From NCBI GenBank assembly GCA_020433805.1, contig JAGRBZ010000021.1:1-42398 (forward strand): a stretch of DNA of 42,398 bases, read 5' to 3'. The DNA comes from Anaerolineae bacterium (lineage in GTDB: Bacteria; Chloroflexota; Anaerolineae; 4572-78; J111). Positions 8,668 to 16,198 of the stretch are shown here, one piece after another. The number at the start of each line of letters is the position of its first letter. The stretch's first letter is position 1. The position numbers and the translations under genes were made by a program. The notes beneath the pieces were generated by a model, which made no database searches, was not told the DNA's origin, and saw only the letters and a list, made by a program, of their open reading frames with translations.

Positions 8668-9090
8668 TTACTTGTTTTTTAGCACATACAGCAAGGCCGT
8701 AGCATAAACATCACTCACGCCGAAGCCTTCGAAGGCTAAAAACTTCTCTTTGAAACATATCTCGCAGCGATAGCCATCGGCGGTACTGATTAACGTCAAA
8801 GACGGCTCCGGCTCACCGACCAGATTTTTTTCCAACTCCTCACGCAGTTGACTCTCGCTGGGAAGCCAGACCAGTTCGTTCACCAATACGTGATCGAGTG
8901 CCCATTCGACGATGCCGTGGAAGGTGACGGCTAAATTCCCGTGCAGTTCTTCGACCAAAACCGTCATATCGGTGACTACAAACACTTTGTCGTCAAAGCC
9001 CCGATCGGGAATATGAAAAAAATCGTTATTGTTGAGCTGCCATTCCAACCCTGCTGATTTTAATTGCTGTGCCAAATTGGGTGATAACAT
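8668..9090 (-). CDS. Conserved small cytoplasmic protein of unknown function
   Basis: 140 aa, acidic, no signal peptide or membrane segment. Noticeable stretches are FFHIPDRGFDDKVFVVTDMT, AVTFHGIVEWALDHVLVNEL and a C-terminal YRCEICFKEKFLAFEGFG. The look is that of a single alpha/beta domain. From memory, similar Chloroflexota proteins carry an unhelpful automatic label as a pilus-assembly protein, which the sequence does not support: there is no receiver or P-loop region. It starts 10 bp after cobU ends on the same strand, so the two are probably cotranscribed, but a cobalamin role is only guilt by association. Confidence 0.75.
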   Translation of the reverse strand: MLSPNLAQQLKSAGLEWQLNNNDFFHIPDRGFDDKVFVVTDMTVLVEELHGNLAVTFHGIVEWALDHVLVNELVWLPSESQLREELEKNLVGEPEPSLTLISTADGYRCEICFKEKFLAFEGFGVSDVYATALLYVLKNK

Positions 9091-9100
9091 ATCTCTCGTC

Positions 9101-9649
9101 TCATCTTTCTTTTTTAATGGTCATCGGCAAACCGGCAACCATAAAAATCACTTTCTTCGCTTCAGCGGCTAAACGCTGATTTGCTCTTCCTAAAATGTCG
9201 CGATAAACTCGTCCCAGTGAATAGGGCGGCACTAGACCTAATCCTACTTCATTGGAGACAATGAGTAGAGGCGCGTTAAGCTGCGTCTGGGCCGACATAA
9301 GCGCCTTAATTTCGGTTTGAACAGCGCTTTCAATAACCGCTTCCGGTTCCGCTTCGTGGGCCAGTAAAATATTGGAAACCAGCAGCGTCATGCAGTCCAG
9401 CAGAATTACATCGGGCCGGGTATCAACTTGGCTAAGGGCTGCCCCTACCTGGATGGGAGCTTCCAGCGTCTGCCAGTGATCCGGTCGCGATAGCCGGTGA
9501 GCCGCAATCCGGGCGGTCATATCATCGTCCTTAGCCTCGGCGGTAGCAACATACAGGACGTGCCGCCCCATTTCTGCGGCTAATGTTTCGGCGTAGCTAC
9601 TCTTACCGCTGCGAGCACCGCCCAAAATAAGTATCAAATCCGACAACAA
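9101..9649 (-). CDS. cobU: Adenosylcobinamide kinase / adenosylcobinamide-phosphate guanylyltransferase
   Basis: 182 aa, the usual CobU length. It phosphorylates adenosylcobinamide and transfers GMP to make adenosylcobinamide-GDP in the lower-ligand assembly part of B12 synthesis and salvage. The P-loop GGARSGKS lies at residues 10-17. The family motif around [22 protein letters not shown] and the C-terminal [19 protein letters not shown] are all present. The start is TTG 9649, 8 bp behind a GAGGAG ribosome site. No other cob gene and no cobalamin riboswitch was recognised upstream, so it may serve salvage. Confidence 0.93.
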   Translation of the reverse strand: MLSDLILILGGARSGKSSYAETLAAEMGRHVLYVATAEAKDDDMTARIAAHRLSRPDHWQTLEAPIQVGAALSQVDTRPDVILLDCMTLLVSNILLAHEAEPEAVIESAVQTEIKALMSAQTQLNAPLLIVSNEVGLGLVPPYSLGRVYRDILGRANQRLAAEAKKVIFMVAGLPMTIKKER

Positions 9650-9789
9650 CCCTGCTCCTCGTTCATAATAAAGTTAATACTTGTCATGATAACATTATAA
9701 TCTTCGGTATGGCAAGTTATCAAGAAAATATCAGTAATCGACAGAAGGTAGCACAACATTAAACCGTGGAAACGTGAGAACGACGGCAG

Positions 9790-9858
9790 ATCGACAGAAT
9801 TGACAGGATTATCACGATTTTATCTGTCACAATTCGGTAAATCCTGTTAATCCTGTCT
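9790..9858. repeat. Dispersed inverted repeat (GACAGGATTA / TAATCCTGTC)
   Basis: GACAGGATTA (9802-9811) and TAATCCTGTC (9848-9857) are arms of an imperfect hairpin. It sits in the 423-bp gap between the cobU start and the peptidase gene. Apart from a possible TATAAT at 10055-10060 before the peptidase, nothing else is recognisable in that gap. Confidence 0.55.
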
Positions 9859-10072
9859 AAATTTTTCTTTACCACGATTTAGTGCTGTGTCATCGGCGTC
9901 CAAAACGTTACTACTTCTTTAAAACGTAATACGCAAAATCAGTGTTATGCTTCAAAGTAGGCTTTTTGAGACATAAAAAACCAAAAAAATATAATAGCCC
10001 CTTTACAAAATTCAGTCTGATGGTGTGATGTAAAGGAATTGTAGACATACAGCGTATAATGTTAAGGTCACA

Positions 10073-11035
10073 ATGACTCTCTTAAAAATTCCCGGCCTTC
10101 AGATAGGCCACGCTCAAAACTTTGAAGCTGTCACAGGCTGTACCGTAATTTTAACAACAGCCGGTGCCACATGCGGCGTCGATCAGCGCGGCGGCGCGCC
10201 AGGCACGCGCGAAACCGATTTACTCGGCCCAATGCACCTTGTTCAACAAGTAAACGCGATTGTATTATCAGGCGGTAGTGCCTTTGGGTTAGCTGCTGCT
10301 GATGGCGTTATGCAGTGGCTGGCCGAACGAAAATATGGTCTCGACACCAAAGTGGCTTACGTGCCCATTGTTCCGGCTGCGGTTTTGTTCGACCTGACGA
10401 TTGGGAGCAGCGATATACGCCCCGATGCGGCTATGGGCTATGCTGCATGTGAAGATGCGGTAAAAGGCCACCAAGATGTTCAGTCCGGTTCAATCGGCGC
10501 GGGCACCGGGGCTACTATCGGTAAAATTCTCGGTCCGGCGGCGGCAATGAAGGCCGGAATCGGCACGGCAACAATTGAGGTTCGCCCCGGTCTTTTTGTG
10601 GGAGCGCTTATTGCACTTAACTGTTTTGGCGATGTTATCGACCCGCAAACCGGAAAAATTTTAGCCGGGGCGCGAAAATTGCCAGATGGCGGTTTTGCCA
10701 ATACCATGCAAGTGATGAAAGAAACAACGGGTAGCTATATCAGACCTGGGAACACTGTTATAGGTATTGTTGCAACCAATGCCCCGTTGGAAAATGAACA
10801 TCTTAATAAAGTAGCGCAGATGGCGCATAATGGTTTGGCACGCACCATTAGTCCGGCCCACACCATGTTCGATGGTGATACGCTTTTTGCGCTGGCAACC
10901 GGGCAGGGCAAGTTGGGTGATGTTAATTTAATTGGGGCATATGCGGCTGAAGCCGTTGCGCTAGCTGTTATCGACGCCGTTCGGCAAGCAACATCGCTCG
11001 CCGGAATTCCGGCGCTACAGGATTTACAATTTTAG
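10073..11035 (+). CDS. P1 (DmpA/NylC-type) self-processing N-terminal nucleophile hydrolase
   Basis: 320 aa, single Peptidase_S58 domain, no signal peptide. Typical motifs are the N-terminal GLQIGHAQ and GCTVIL, RGGAPGTRETDLL, VLSGGSAFGLAAADGV and VGALIALNCFGDVIDP. Members cleave themselves to expose a Ser or Thr nucleophile and act as aminopeptidases, beta-aminopeptidases or amide-oligomer hydrolases. Here Asn227-Thr228 in RPGNTVIGIVATN is the probable processing site by analogy with NylC, so the nucleophile would be Thr228; this is an inference. A ribosome site (AAGG) lies 6-7 bp before ATG. The substrate cannot be told from sequence. The next gene on the same strand starts 81 bp later and appears unrelated. 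Confidence 0.88.
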   Translation: MTLLKIPGLQIGHAQNFEAVTGCTVILTTAGATCGVDQRGGAPGTRETDLLGPMHLVQQVNAIVLSGGSAFGLAAADGVMQWLAERKYGLDTKVAYVPIVPAAVLFDLTIGSSDIRPDAAMGYAACEDAVKGHQDVQSGSIGAGTGATIGKILGPAAAMKAGIGTATIEVRPGLFVGALIALNCFGDVIDPQTGKILAGARKLPDGGFANTMQVMKETTGSYIRPGNTVIGIVATNAPLENEHLNKVAQMAHNGLARTISPAHTMFDGDTLFALATGQGKLGDVNLIGAYAAEAVALAVIDAVRQATSLAGIPALQDLQF

Positions 11036-11116
11036 GCGCGAGTTTTCTGTCCATCATCGAGCTAACACTTGGTTGGGCATGCCGGCTCGTCCCTATTAGA
11101 AGGAATGGAAATTGTA

Positions 11117-12718
11117 ATGGTTTCTGTAACCACTGAACTTGAAAATTACGTTCTCGACGAAGAGTTAGGTCGAGGCGATTTGACAATTGCATACCAGGGG
11201 CATCGCAAAGAAGACGAAAAAACCGTCGCTATTAAAGTGGTTGCCCCTCAATTTTTATTTGATGACTTTTTTGTTCAACGCTTTAAGGATATAACGCGCC
11301 AAACGCTCAAGCTGGAACATCCCAATATTGTCCGCACCTATGAGGTCGATCAGGAAGAGGATACCCTTTACGTTGTTCGAGAATTTATCGACGCCCAGCC
11401 CCTATCGAAAATTATAGAAGAGGAAGGGCCACTCCCTCCACAAAGAATGCTCACCATTGCTCGCCAGATCGCGGCGGCGCTGGATTATGCCCACCAAAAA
11501 TCGATTATGCACGGCGACCTGTCGGCCAAACGGGTTTATATCGGGCCGGACGATCACGTCACCGTGGCCGATTTTGGACAGACGCAGGCCATGGTCGGGA
11601 CAAGCTTGGTCAAGCAGGGGTATGCTATTGGGGCACCGGAAACACTGGCTCCGGAACGGGTCAAAGGGCAGGGACCAAGCCGCTACTCCGATCTGTATTC
11701 GTTGGGTGTACTGTGCTACCAAATGCTAAGCGGCTATCCTCCCTTTACAGGCGAGGTAGCAGCCGTATTACACGCTCAGGCTTATGAACAACCCCGCTTG
11801 CTGAACAGCGTAAATTCCAATATCTCAATACCCTTGAGCGAAGCCGTTGGCCGTATGCTTTCAAAAGGACTAGAACTGCGCTATGCCACCGGTGCCGAAT
11901 TTACCCGGGCCCTAACCGTCGCCATCGAAGGCTCGGCCCCGGCCCGAGCGACAACCAGCGTAAAACCCCAGCTCACCGGTTTGGAACAAGCACCTATTTC
12001 AATTTTTAGCCAACCTTGGCTGTGGGGTATTTTGGTGATTCTGTTAGTATTGTTCTTGTTGGCGGCCGGCTTTGTAACGGTGTCGGCCTGGGTGGCCTGG
12101 CAATCAAACGCCAGTACCAGCGCGCCACCACCAGCCATAGCGCAGCCGCAAGTTGATGTTGCGCAACCGCAGGTTGATAATGGCGATGGAAGAGATGTCG
12201 CAGCGCAGCAAGAAAGCCAGCCGGATCAAGAGTCGGCTCAGGTAGTTTTGGTTGAGCGAACGTCAACTGCATCAACTTCAACCGAGCCAACACCAACCGC
12301 CATTCCGGCCACACCGACGGCAACCTCAACACCGGTTCCGATTCCTACACCCGGCCCGCCTGTTATCGAGCCAAATAGTCCTTTCACCAACTTAAGGTTA
12401 GGTCACGCCATTTCGAATGATGATGAATTGGAACAAGTTGGCATGTACTTTGCTCCGAATGAAGATCCCATCTATTTATTTTTCGATTACGGTCAGATCG
12501 AAGCCGGGACAACATGGGCACACCGTTGGACATGGGGCGATACGGAGCTTGATGTTTACGAGGATGTGTGGCCCAACAGCTACTCGGAAACGGGCACTGC
12601 CTGGGTTTTCTATGGCCCTAGCGGCGGCTTTCAACCCGGCCCTTACAAAGTCACCTTAGAGGTAGGTGGAGAAGTTGTCGGCACTGCGACATTTGTGGTT
12701 GAAGAAGGCGGGTTGTAA
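11117..12718 (+). CDS. Membrane-anchored Ser/Thr kinase-like protein, probably catalytically degenerate
   Basis: 533 aa from ATG 11117 (ATGs at 11105 and 11069 are possible; 11105 is too close to the AGAAGGA ribosome site). Residues 11-270 are a protein-kinase fold. The VAIK Lys40, catalytic-loop Asp134 and DFG (152-154) are kept. The third Gly of the P-loop is lost (LGRGDLTIAY), the alpha-C Glu is Ile59, and the catalytic loop is HGDLSAKR (132-139), so the usual Lys and Mg-binding Asn are Ser136 and Arg139. One membrane segment follows (about 301-330), then a Thr/Pro-rich linker and a beta-rich extracellular domain of about 120 residues (from NSPFTNLRLGHAIS). A PASTA-less, PknB-like architecture. 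It may sense an outside signal and act as a pseudokinase scaffold; low residual activity is possible. Confidence 0.85.
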   Translation: MVSVTTELENYVLDEELGRGDLTIAYQGHRKEDEKTVAIKVVAPQFLFDDFFVQRFKDITRQTLKLEHPNIVRTYEVDQEEDTLYVVREFIDAQPLSKIIEEEGPLPPQRMLTIARQIAAALDYAHQKSIMHGDLSAKRVYIGPDDHVTVADFGQTQAMVGTSLVKQGYAIGAPETLAPERVKGQGPSRYSDLYSLGVLCYQMLSGYPPFTGEVAAVLHAQAYEQPRLLNSVNSNISIPLSEAVGRMLSKGLELRYATGAEFTRALTVAIEGSAPARATTSVKPQLTGLEQAPISIFSQPWLWGILVILLVLFLLAAGFVTVSAWVAWQSNASTSAPPPAIAQPQVDVAQPQVDNGDGRDVAAQQESQPDQESAQVVLVERTSTASTSTEPTPTAIPATPTATSTPVPIPTPGPPVIEPNSPFTNLRLGHAISNDDELEQVGMYFAPNEDPIYLFFDYGQIEAGTTWAHRWTWGDTELDVYEDVWPNSYSETGTAWVFYGPSGGFQPGPYKVTLEVGGEVVGTATFVVEEGGL

Positions 12719-12741
12719 AAAGGTAGGTAAGAAATTTTAAC

Positions 12742-12770
12742 TTGACATACTCCATGTAAGTAACTATAAT
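12742..12770 (+). promoter_or_regulatory. Consensus sigma70/sigmaA promoter of the riboflavin-transport operon
   Basis: A perfect TTGACA (12742-12747), a 17-bp spacer and a perfect TATAAT (12765-12770) lie about 25 bp before the FMN riboswitch. Such an exact match suggests strong constitutive initiation, with control left to the RNA. Confidence 0.85.
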
Positions 12771-12795
12771 GCGTCTTAACAAATTAAATATGAAT

Positions 12796-12971
12796 ACCTT
12801 CGGGGCAGGGTGAACAGACAAATTTGGCGTCTGTAATTCCCGACCGGCGGTGAGGCTGTAAAGGGCAGCCAAGCCCGCGAACGCTAACCCTCCATGTGCT
12901 CTCAAGCACCGTTAGCGCCGATTCAGTGAAATTCTGAAGCCGACGGTATAGTCCGGATGAGAGAAGGCAGA
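12796..12971 (+). ncRNA. FMN riboswitch (RFN element)
   Basis: The conserved RFN blocks appear in order: CUUCGGGGCAGGGUG, UUCCCGACCGGCGGU, AGCCCGCGA, GAUUCAGUGAAAUUCUGAAG, then GCCGACGGUAUAGUCCGGAU and GAGAGAAGGC. There are extra hairpin insertions after GGGUGA (ACAGAC/GUCUGU) and in the variable stem (CGCUAAC/GUUAGCG). It binds FMN; when FMN is plentiful the downstream terminator should form and shut off the transporter. Confidence 0.96.
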
Positions 12972-13015
12972 ATATTTTGGGATAGCCCTTTCTGTTTAGA
13001 TTCCAAAATAACCGC

Positions 13016-13047
13016 TCCGAAGTGCGTCTACGTACTTCGGATTTTTG
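13016..13047 (+). terminator. Riboswitch-linked intrinsic terminator
   Basis: TCCGAAGTGCGT / ACGTACTTCGGA (one G-U pair) followed by TTTTTG. Upstream, TATTTTGG (12973-12980) can pair with CCAAAATA (13002-13009), which may be part of the switching structure between aptamer and terminator. Confidence 0.8.
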
Positions 13048-13281
13048 TTTATTGCTTATCGAGCGGCAGGATGAGCAGTTGGATCACGTTACCATTTTAT
13101 CAGGGTTATTGAGAAGTAAATGGGTATAAAATTCTTTTATGATAACCGTTTATTATAAAATTTAACCCAAAACAATGGTTATGCTCATTCCTTAAAGGAA
13201 TATCTATAAGGTTACGTGTTTATTTGTAATTACAAAAAACCTTGTTCCATACGCTTTAGCAATAACAGCGGTTACACGTTT

Positions 13282-13352
13282 TGAAGCTTATGCTTCATAT
13301 TTTTGATGACCTTGCCTCGAATGTTTATGTACATTCGAGGCATTTTTGTTTT
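13282..13352 (+). terminator. Second and third terminator-like hairpins between riboswitch and ribX
   Basis: A weaker hairpin TGAAGC/GCTTCA (13282-13297) is followed by TATTTTT. Then a strong one, TGCCTCGAATGT / ACATTCGAGGCA (13313-13342, 12-bp perfect stem, 6-nt loop), is followed by TTTTTGTTTT and lies 35 bp before the ribX start. Between 13048 and 13281 nothing coding is seen. A strong terminator after the riboswitch terminator is not explained by ordinary RFN control. Confidence 0.75.
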
Positions 13353-13387
13353 AGACTATCTAATTCACCAGAATAACAGGTTACGCT

Positions 13388-14221
13388 ATGCAACAAACAA
13401 TTAAGATTGCACCTCATCAGCAAACACATCCACTCGATCGGCACGTTGGGCGAAAGAGCGTTGGACGTCAAAAATACCGCTTAGAGATGCTGGCTTTGCC
13501 CGGCGGTGTTCTACTTCTCATTGGCTTATGGGCGTTGATTGCTAAAGTTGGCAATTATCCTACTTTTATCTTGCCCGATCCGGTTAGCGTATTCAACGAA
13601 TTGGCTGAGATAACGTTAGACGGCACGTTGTGGCATCACACCCAAACTACCCTGTTCGAAATTTTGGGAGGATTGACGTTAGGTTTGTCAACCGCAACAC
13701 TTTTAGGCTATGTTTTGGCTAAAAGCCCGCTGCTGGAACGGCTAACCGGGCCTTATATCGTCGCTTCGCAGTCGGTCCCGGCTATCGCTATCGCACCGTT
13801 GCTGGTTATCTGGTTCGGGTCAGGCAAAATCAGCAAGATTCTTATCTGTGCGCTGGTGGTCTTTTTCCCCATTCTCGTCAACACGATTGTCGGTATCCGT
13901 TCGGTGGATCAAGGGTTGAAAACGCTGATGCATTCACTGCGTGCAAATCGCTGGCAAACCTTTGTTATGTTAGAGATTCCGGCGGCTATGCCGGTCTTAT
14001 TAGGTGGTCTAAAAATTGGCGTAACGCTCTCGGTTATTGGAGCCGTTGTCGGCGAGTTTGTGGGTTCCGATCGTGGTTTAGGCTACTTAATCAACCTATC
14101 GAAAGGTTTATTTAACACCCCCCTCATGTTCGCGGCCCTTATTGCATTGGGTACGATATCACTCAGTTTATATTTGATTGTAACCGGGCTTGAGCGCTGG
14201 CTGCTGGCCTGGCGGCGATAA
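13388..14221 (+). CDS. ribX: ABC transporter permease, riboflavin type (RibX-like)
   Basis: 277 aa with about six membrane segments and the BPD_transp_1 fold of the taurine/nitrate/thiamine-precursor group. The EAA-like loop region is seen around SLRANRWQTFVMLEIPAAMP. Its place behind an FMN riboswitch points to riboflavin or a flavin precursor as the cargo; RibXY systems behind RFN elements have been described in Chloroflexus-type bacteria. Sequence alone cannot separate it from ThiX-type permeases, so the substrate rests on regulation. The binding lipoprotein gene begins 24 bp later. Confidence 0.85.
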   Translation: MQQTIKIAPHQQTHPLDRHVGRKSVGRQKYRLEMLALPGGVLLLIGLWALIAKVGNYPTFILPDPVSVFNELAEITLDGTLWHHTQTTLFEILGGLTLGLSTATLLGYVLAKSPLLERLTGPYIVASQSVPAIAIAPLLVIWFGSGKISKILICALVVFFPILVNTIVGIRSVDQGLKTLMHSLRANRWQTFVMLEIPAAMPVLLGGLKIGVTLSVIGAVVGEFVGSDRGLGYLINLSKGLFNTPLMFAALIALGTISLSLYLIVTGLERWLLAWRR

Positions 14222-14245
14222 CTAAAAAGAGGAGATCCGTTATCT

Positions 14246-15253
14246 ATGAAGTTGCTGTGGAAGCCCATGTTACTCATCATGGTTCTGCTTATCGGGGCTG
14301 GCTGCGCAACCAGCACACCGCAAGAGACAGACGTTGAACCGGCTGAATCGACCGAACTACAAAAGGTCGTTCTAGGAGCCGGTTATATTCCAAATGTTCA
14401 GTTTGCGCCGTTTTATGTAGCCCAAAGTAAAGGCTTTTACGAGGAAGAAGGGCTTGAAGTTGAAATTGAGTATGGTTTTGAAAATGACTTTATCGCCCTG
14501 GCGGCTCAGGGTGAACGCGAGTTTGCGCTGGCCAGCGGCGATCAGGTCATTTTGGCCCGCTCACAAGGTTTACCCATCACCTATGTTATGAAATGGTACC
14601 AGCGCTACCCGGTGGCGTTAATGATTCCTTCTGACCAAGGTGTCACGGAGTTGCGTGGTCTAGAAGGCAAGAAGATCGGGCTACCCGGCTTTTTTGGAGC
14701 GAATTTTATTGGATGGAAAGCGCTGGTTCAGGCCAGTGGTCTTGATGAAAATGCGTTAACATTAGAAGATATTGGGTTTACGCAAGCGGCGGCTGTTCAA
14801 CAAGGAACGGTTGATGCAGCGATGGTCTACATCGTTAATGAGCCGCTACAGCTTGAAAATGAAGACATAGCCGTGGATGTCATCGAGGTTTCCGACTACA
14901 TCGACTTAGTTTCAAACGGTATCATCGTTGGCGATCAGCTTATGGCCGAAAATCCGGACTTAGTACGTCGCATGGTGCGAGCGAGTTTAAAGGGGTTAAA
15001 CGATACCCTTGAGAACCCCGAGGAGGCCTTTGAAATTGTACGTGAGGTCATCCCCGAAATGACCGACGAAGAGGCTCCGCTTCAGCAACAGGTATTAGAG
15101 AGCAGCATTGCATTATGGCGCAGCGACCAACCTGGTGTATCAAACGTAGAATCATGGCAAGAATCGCTTGATTTTATGGAAGAGACCGGCTTACTCGAAG
15201 AGGAAGTGACGGTAGAAGAACTGTACACCAATGAATTCATTGAGGGTGAGTAA
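14246..15253 (+). CDS. ribY: Riboflavin-type ABC transporter substrate-binding lipoprotein (RibY-like, NMT1/THI5-like)
   Basis: 335 aa. The signal ends IGAGC, so the mature protein is probably lipidated at Cys20 and held outside the membrane. The body is an NMT1/THI5-like periplasmic-binding fold: KVVLGAGYIPNVQFAPFYVA near the start of the mature domain, QSKGFYEEEGLEVE, then the GLEGKKIGLPGFFGAN hinge region. This fold binds thiamine-pyrimidine precursors in ThiY and riboflavin in RibY. A strong AGAGGAG ribosome site precedes ATG 14246. The FMN riboswitch upstream supports the flavin assignment. Confidence 0.87.
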   Translation: MKLLWKPMLLIMVLLIGAGCATSTPQETDVEPAESTELQKVVLGAGYIPNVQFAPFYVAQSKGFYEEEGLEVEIEYGFENDFIALAAQGEREFALASGDQVILARSQGLPITYVMKWYQRYPVALMIPSDQGVTELRGLEGKKIGLPGFFGANFIGWKALVQASGLDENALTLEDIGFTQAAAVQQGTVDAAMVYIVNEPLQLENEDIAVDVIEVSDYIDLVSNGIIVGDQLMAENPDLVRRMVRASLKGLNDTLENPEEAFEIVREVIPEMTDEEAPLQQQVLESSIALWRSDQPGVSNVESWQESLDFMEETGLLEEEVTVEELYTNEFIEGE

Positions 15254-15264
15254 CTCTACGTTTT

Positions 15265-16023
15265 ATGACGTCAGCTATTTTACAAGCAAAATCACTGTCG
15301 AAAGCGTATGAAACAACCCACGGTGATTTGCTTGCTATTGACCATATAAACTTCTCGGTAGCCCCCGGTGAGTTTGTTTGTATTGTTGGCCCATCCGGCA
15401 GCGGCAAAACAACGCTGCTGCAAATGCTGGGTGGCTTACTGCTCCCCACGACCGGAGCCGTTTTAACCAATGATCGCCCCCTGGTGGAACCGCCTCCGGA
15501 AATTAGCATCGTCTTTCAAAAGCCTAATCTGATGCCGTGGCGAACGGTTTTAGAAAATGTCATATTACCCCTTCAAATTGAGGGAACATCCCGTCAAGAG
15601 GCTGCTGAAAAAGCTCGAAAAGTATTACAATTGGTGGGGTTGAGTGATTTCGCTCAATCCCACCCTAAAGAGTTGTCCGGAGGCATGGAGCAGCGTGTTG
15701 CGTTGGCCCGGGCCTTAATTCAGCAGCCGCGCATTCTTTTGCTTGATGAGCCGTTCGGGGCCCTCGACGCTCTCACGCGCGAGCGACTCAACCGTGAGAT
15801 CCTGCGCTTGTGGCAAACGCAGCAACTCACCGCCATTATGGTAACCCATAATATCCATGAAGCAGTTTTGCTAGCCGATCGGGTCCTCGTACTCAGTCCC
15901 CGACCGGCTATTATAGCCGCAGATTTCCACATTGATTTGCCACGCCCGCGCCCGCCTGATATTGAGTATACCGAACGTTTCGGAGCCTTAGCTTATCAAA
16001 TTAGGCAAGCCATTCGGGAATAG
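15265..16023 (+). CDS. ABC transporter ATPase of the riboflavin-type transporter
   Basis: 252 aa nucleotide-binding subunit of the nitrate/taurine group. Walker A GPSGSGKTT, Q-loop in VFQKPNLMPW, signature LSGGMEQRVALARAL, Walker B ILLLDEPFGALD and the switch His in VTHNIHEA are all intact. It starts 11 bp after the binding-protein gene, completing a full importer. A 7-bp hairpin GACAACC/GGTTGTC at 16049-16068 lies after the stop but lacks a T-run. Confidence 0.93.
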   Translation: MTSAILQAKSLSKAYETTHGDLLAIDHINFSVAPGEFVCIVGPSGSGKTTLLQMLGGLLLPTTGAVLTNDRPLVEPPPEISIVFQKPNLMPWRTVLENVILPLQIEGTSRQEAAEKARKVLQLVGLSDFAQSHPKELSGGMEQRVALARALIQQPRILLLDEPFGALDALTRERLNREILRLWQTQQLTAIMVTHNIHEAVLLADRVLVLSPRPAIIAADFHIDLPRPRPPDIEYTERFGALAYQIRQAIRE

Positions 16024-16113
16024 ATACAGTAAGCCGTTACTTGTCTTTGACAACCACAGAAGGTTGTCTCCTAACATGACTTCAAACAAATTCTACGTAT
16101 TTTCTCTCATACC

Positions 16114-16142
16114 TAGACATGGTATACCGAGAATGGTATAAT
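16114..16142 (+). promoter_or_regulatory. Candidate promoter of the REC-histidine kinase gene
   Basis: TAGACA (16114-16119), 17-bp spacer, TATAAT (16137-16142), about 57 bp before ATG 16199. GGTATA occurs twice (16121 and 16136). A GGGAGA ribosome site lies before the ATG. Confidence 0.55.
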
Positions 16143-16198
16143 TTTTTTAGACCCCTAATAGCAAAGTTTAAGGGACGAATTTTTGGGAGATTCTCTTC

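Noticed and set aside
9650..10072. Cobalamin riboswitch upstream of cobU
   Set aside because: No B12-box-like core was found on the minus strand; only a dispersed inverted repeat is present.
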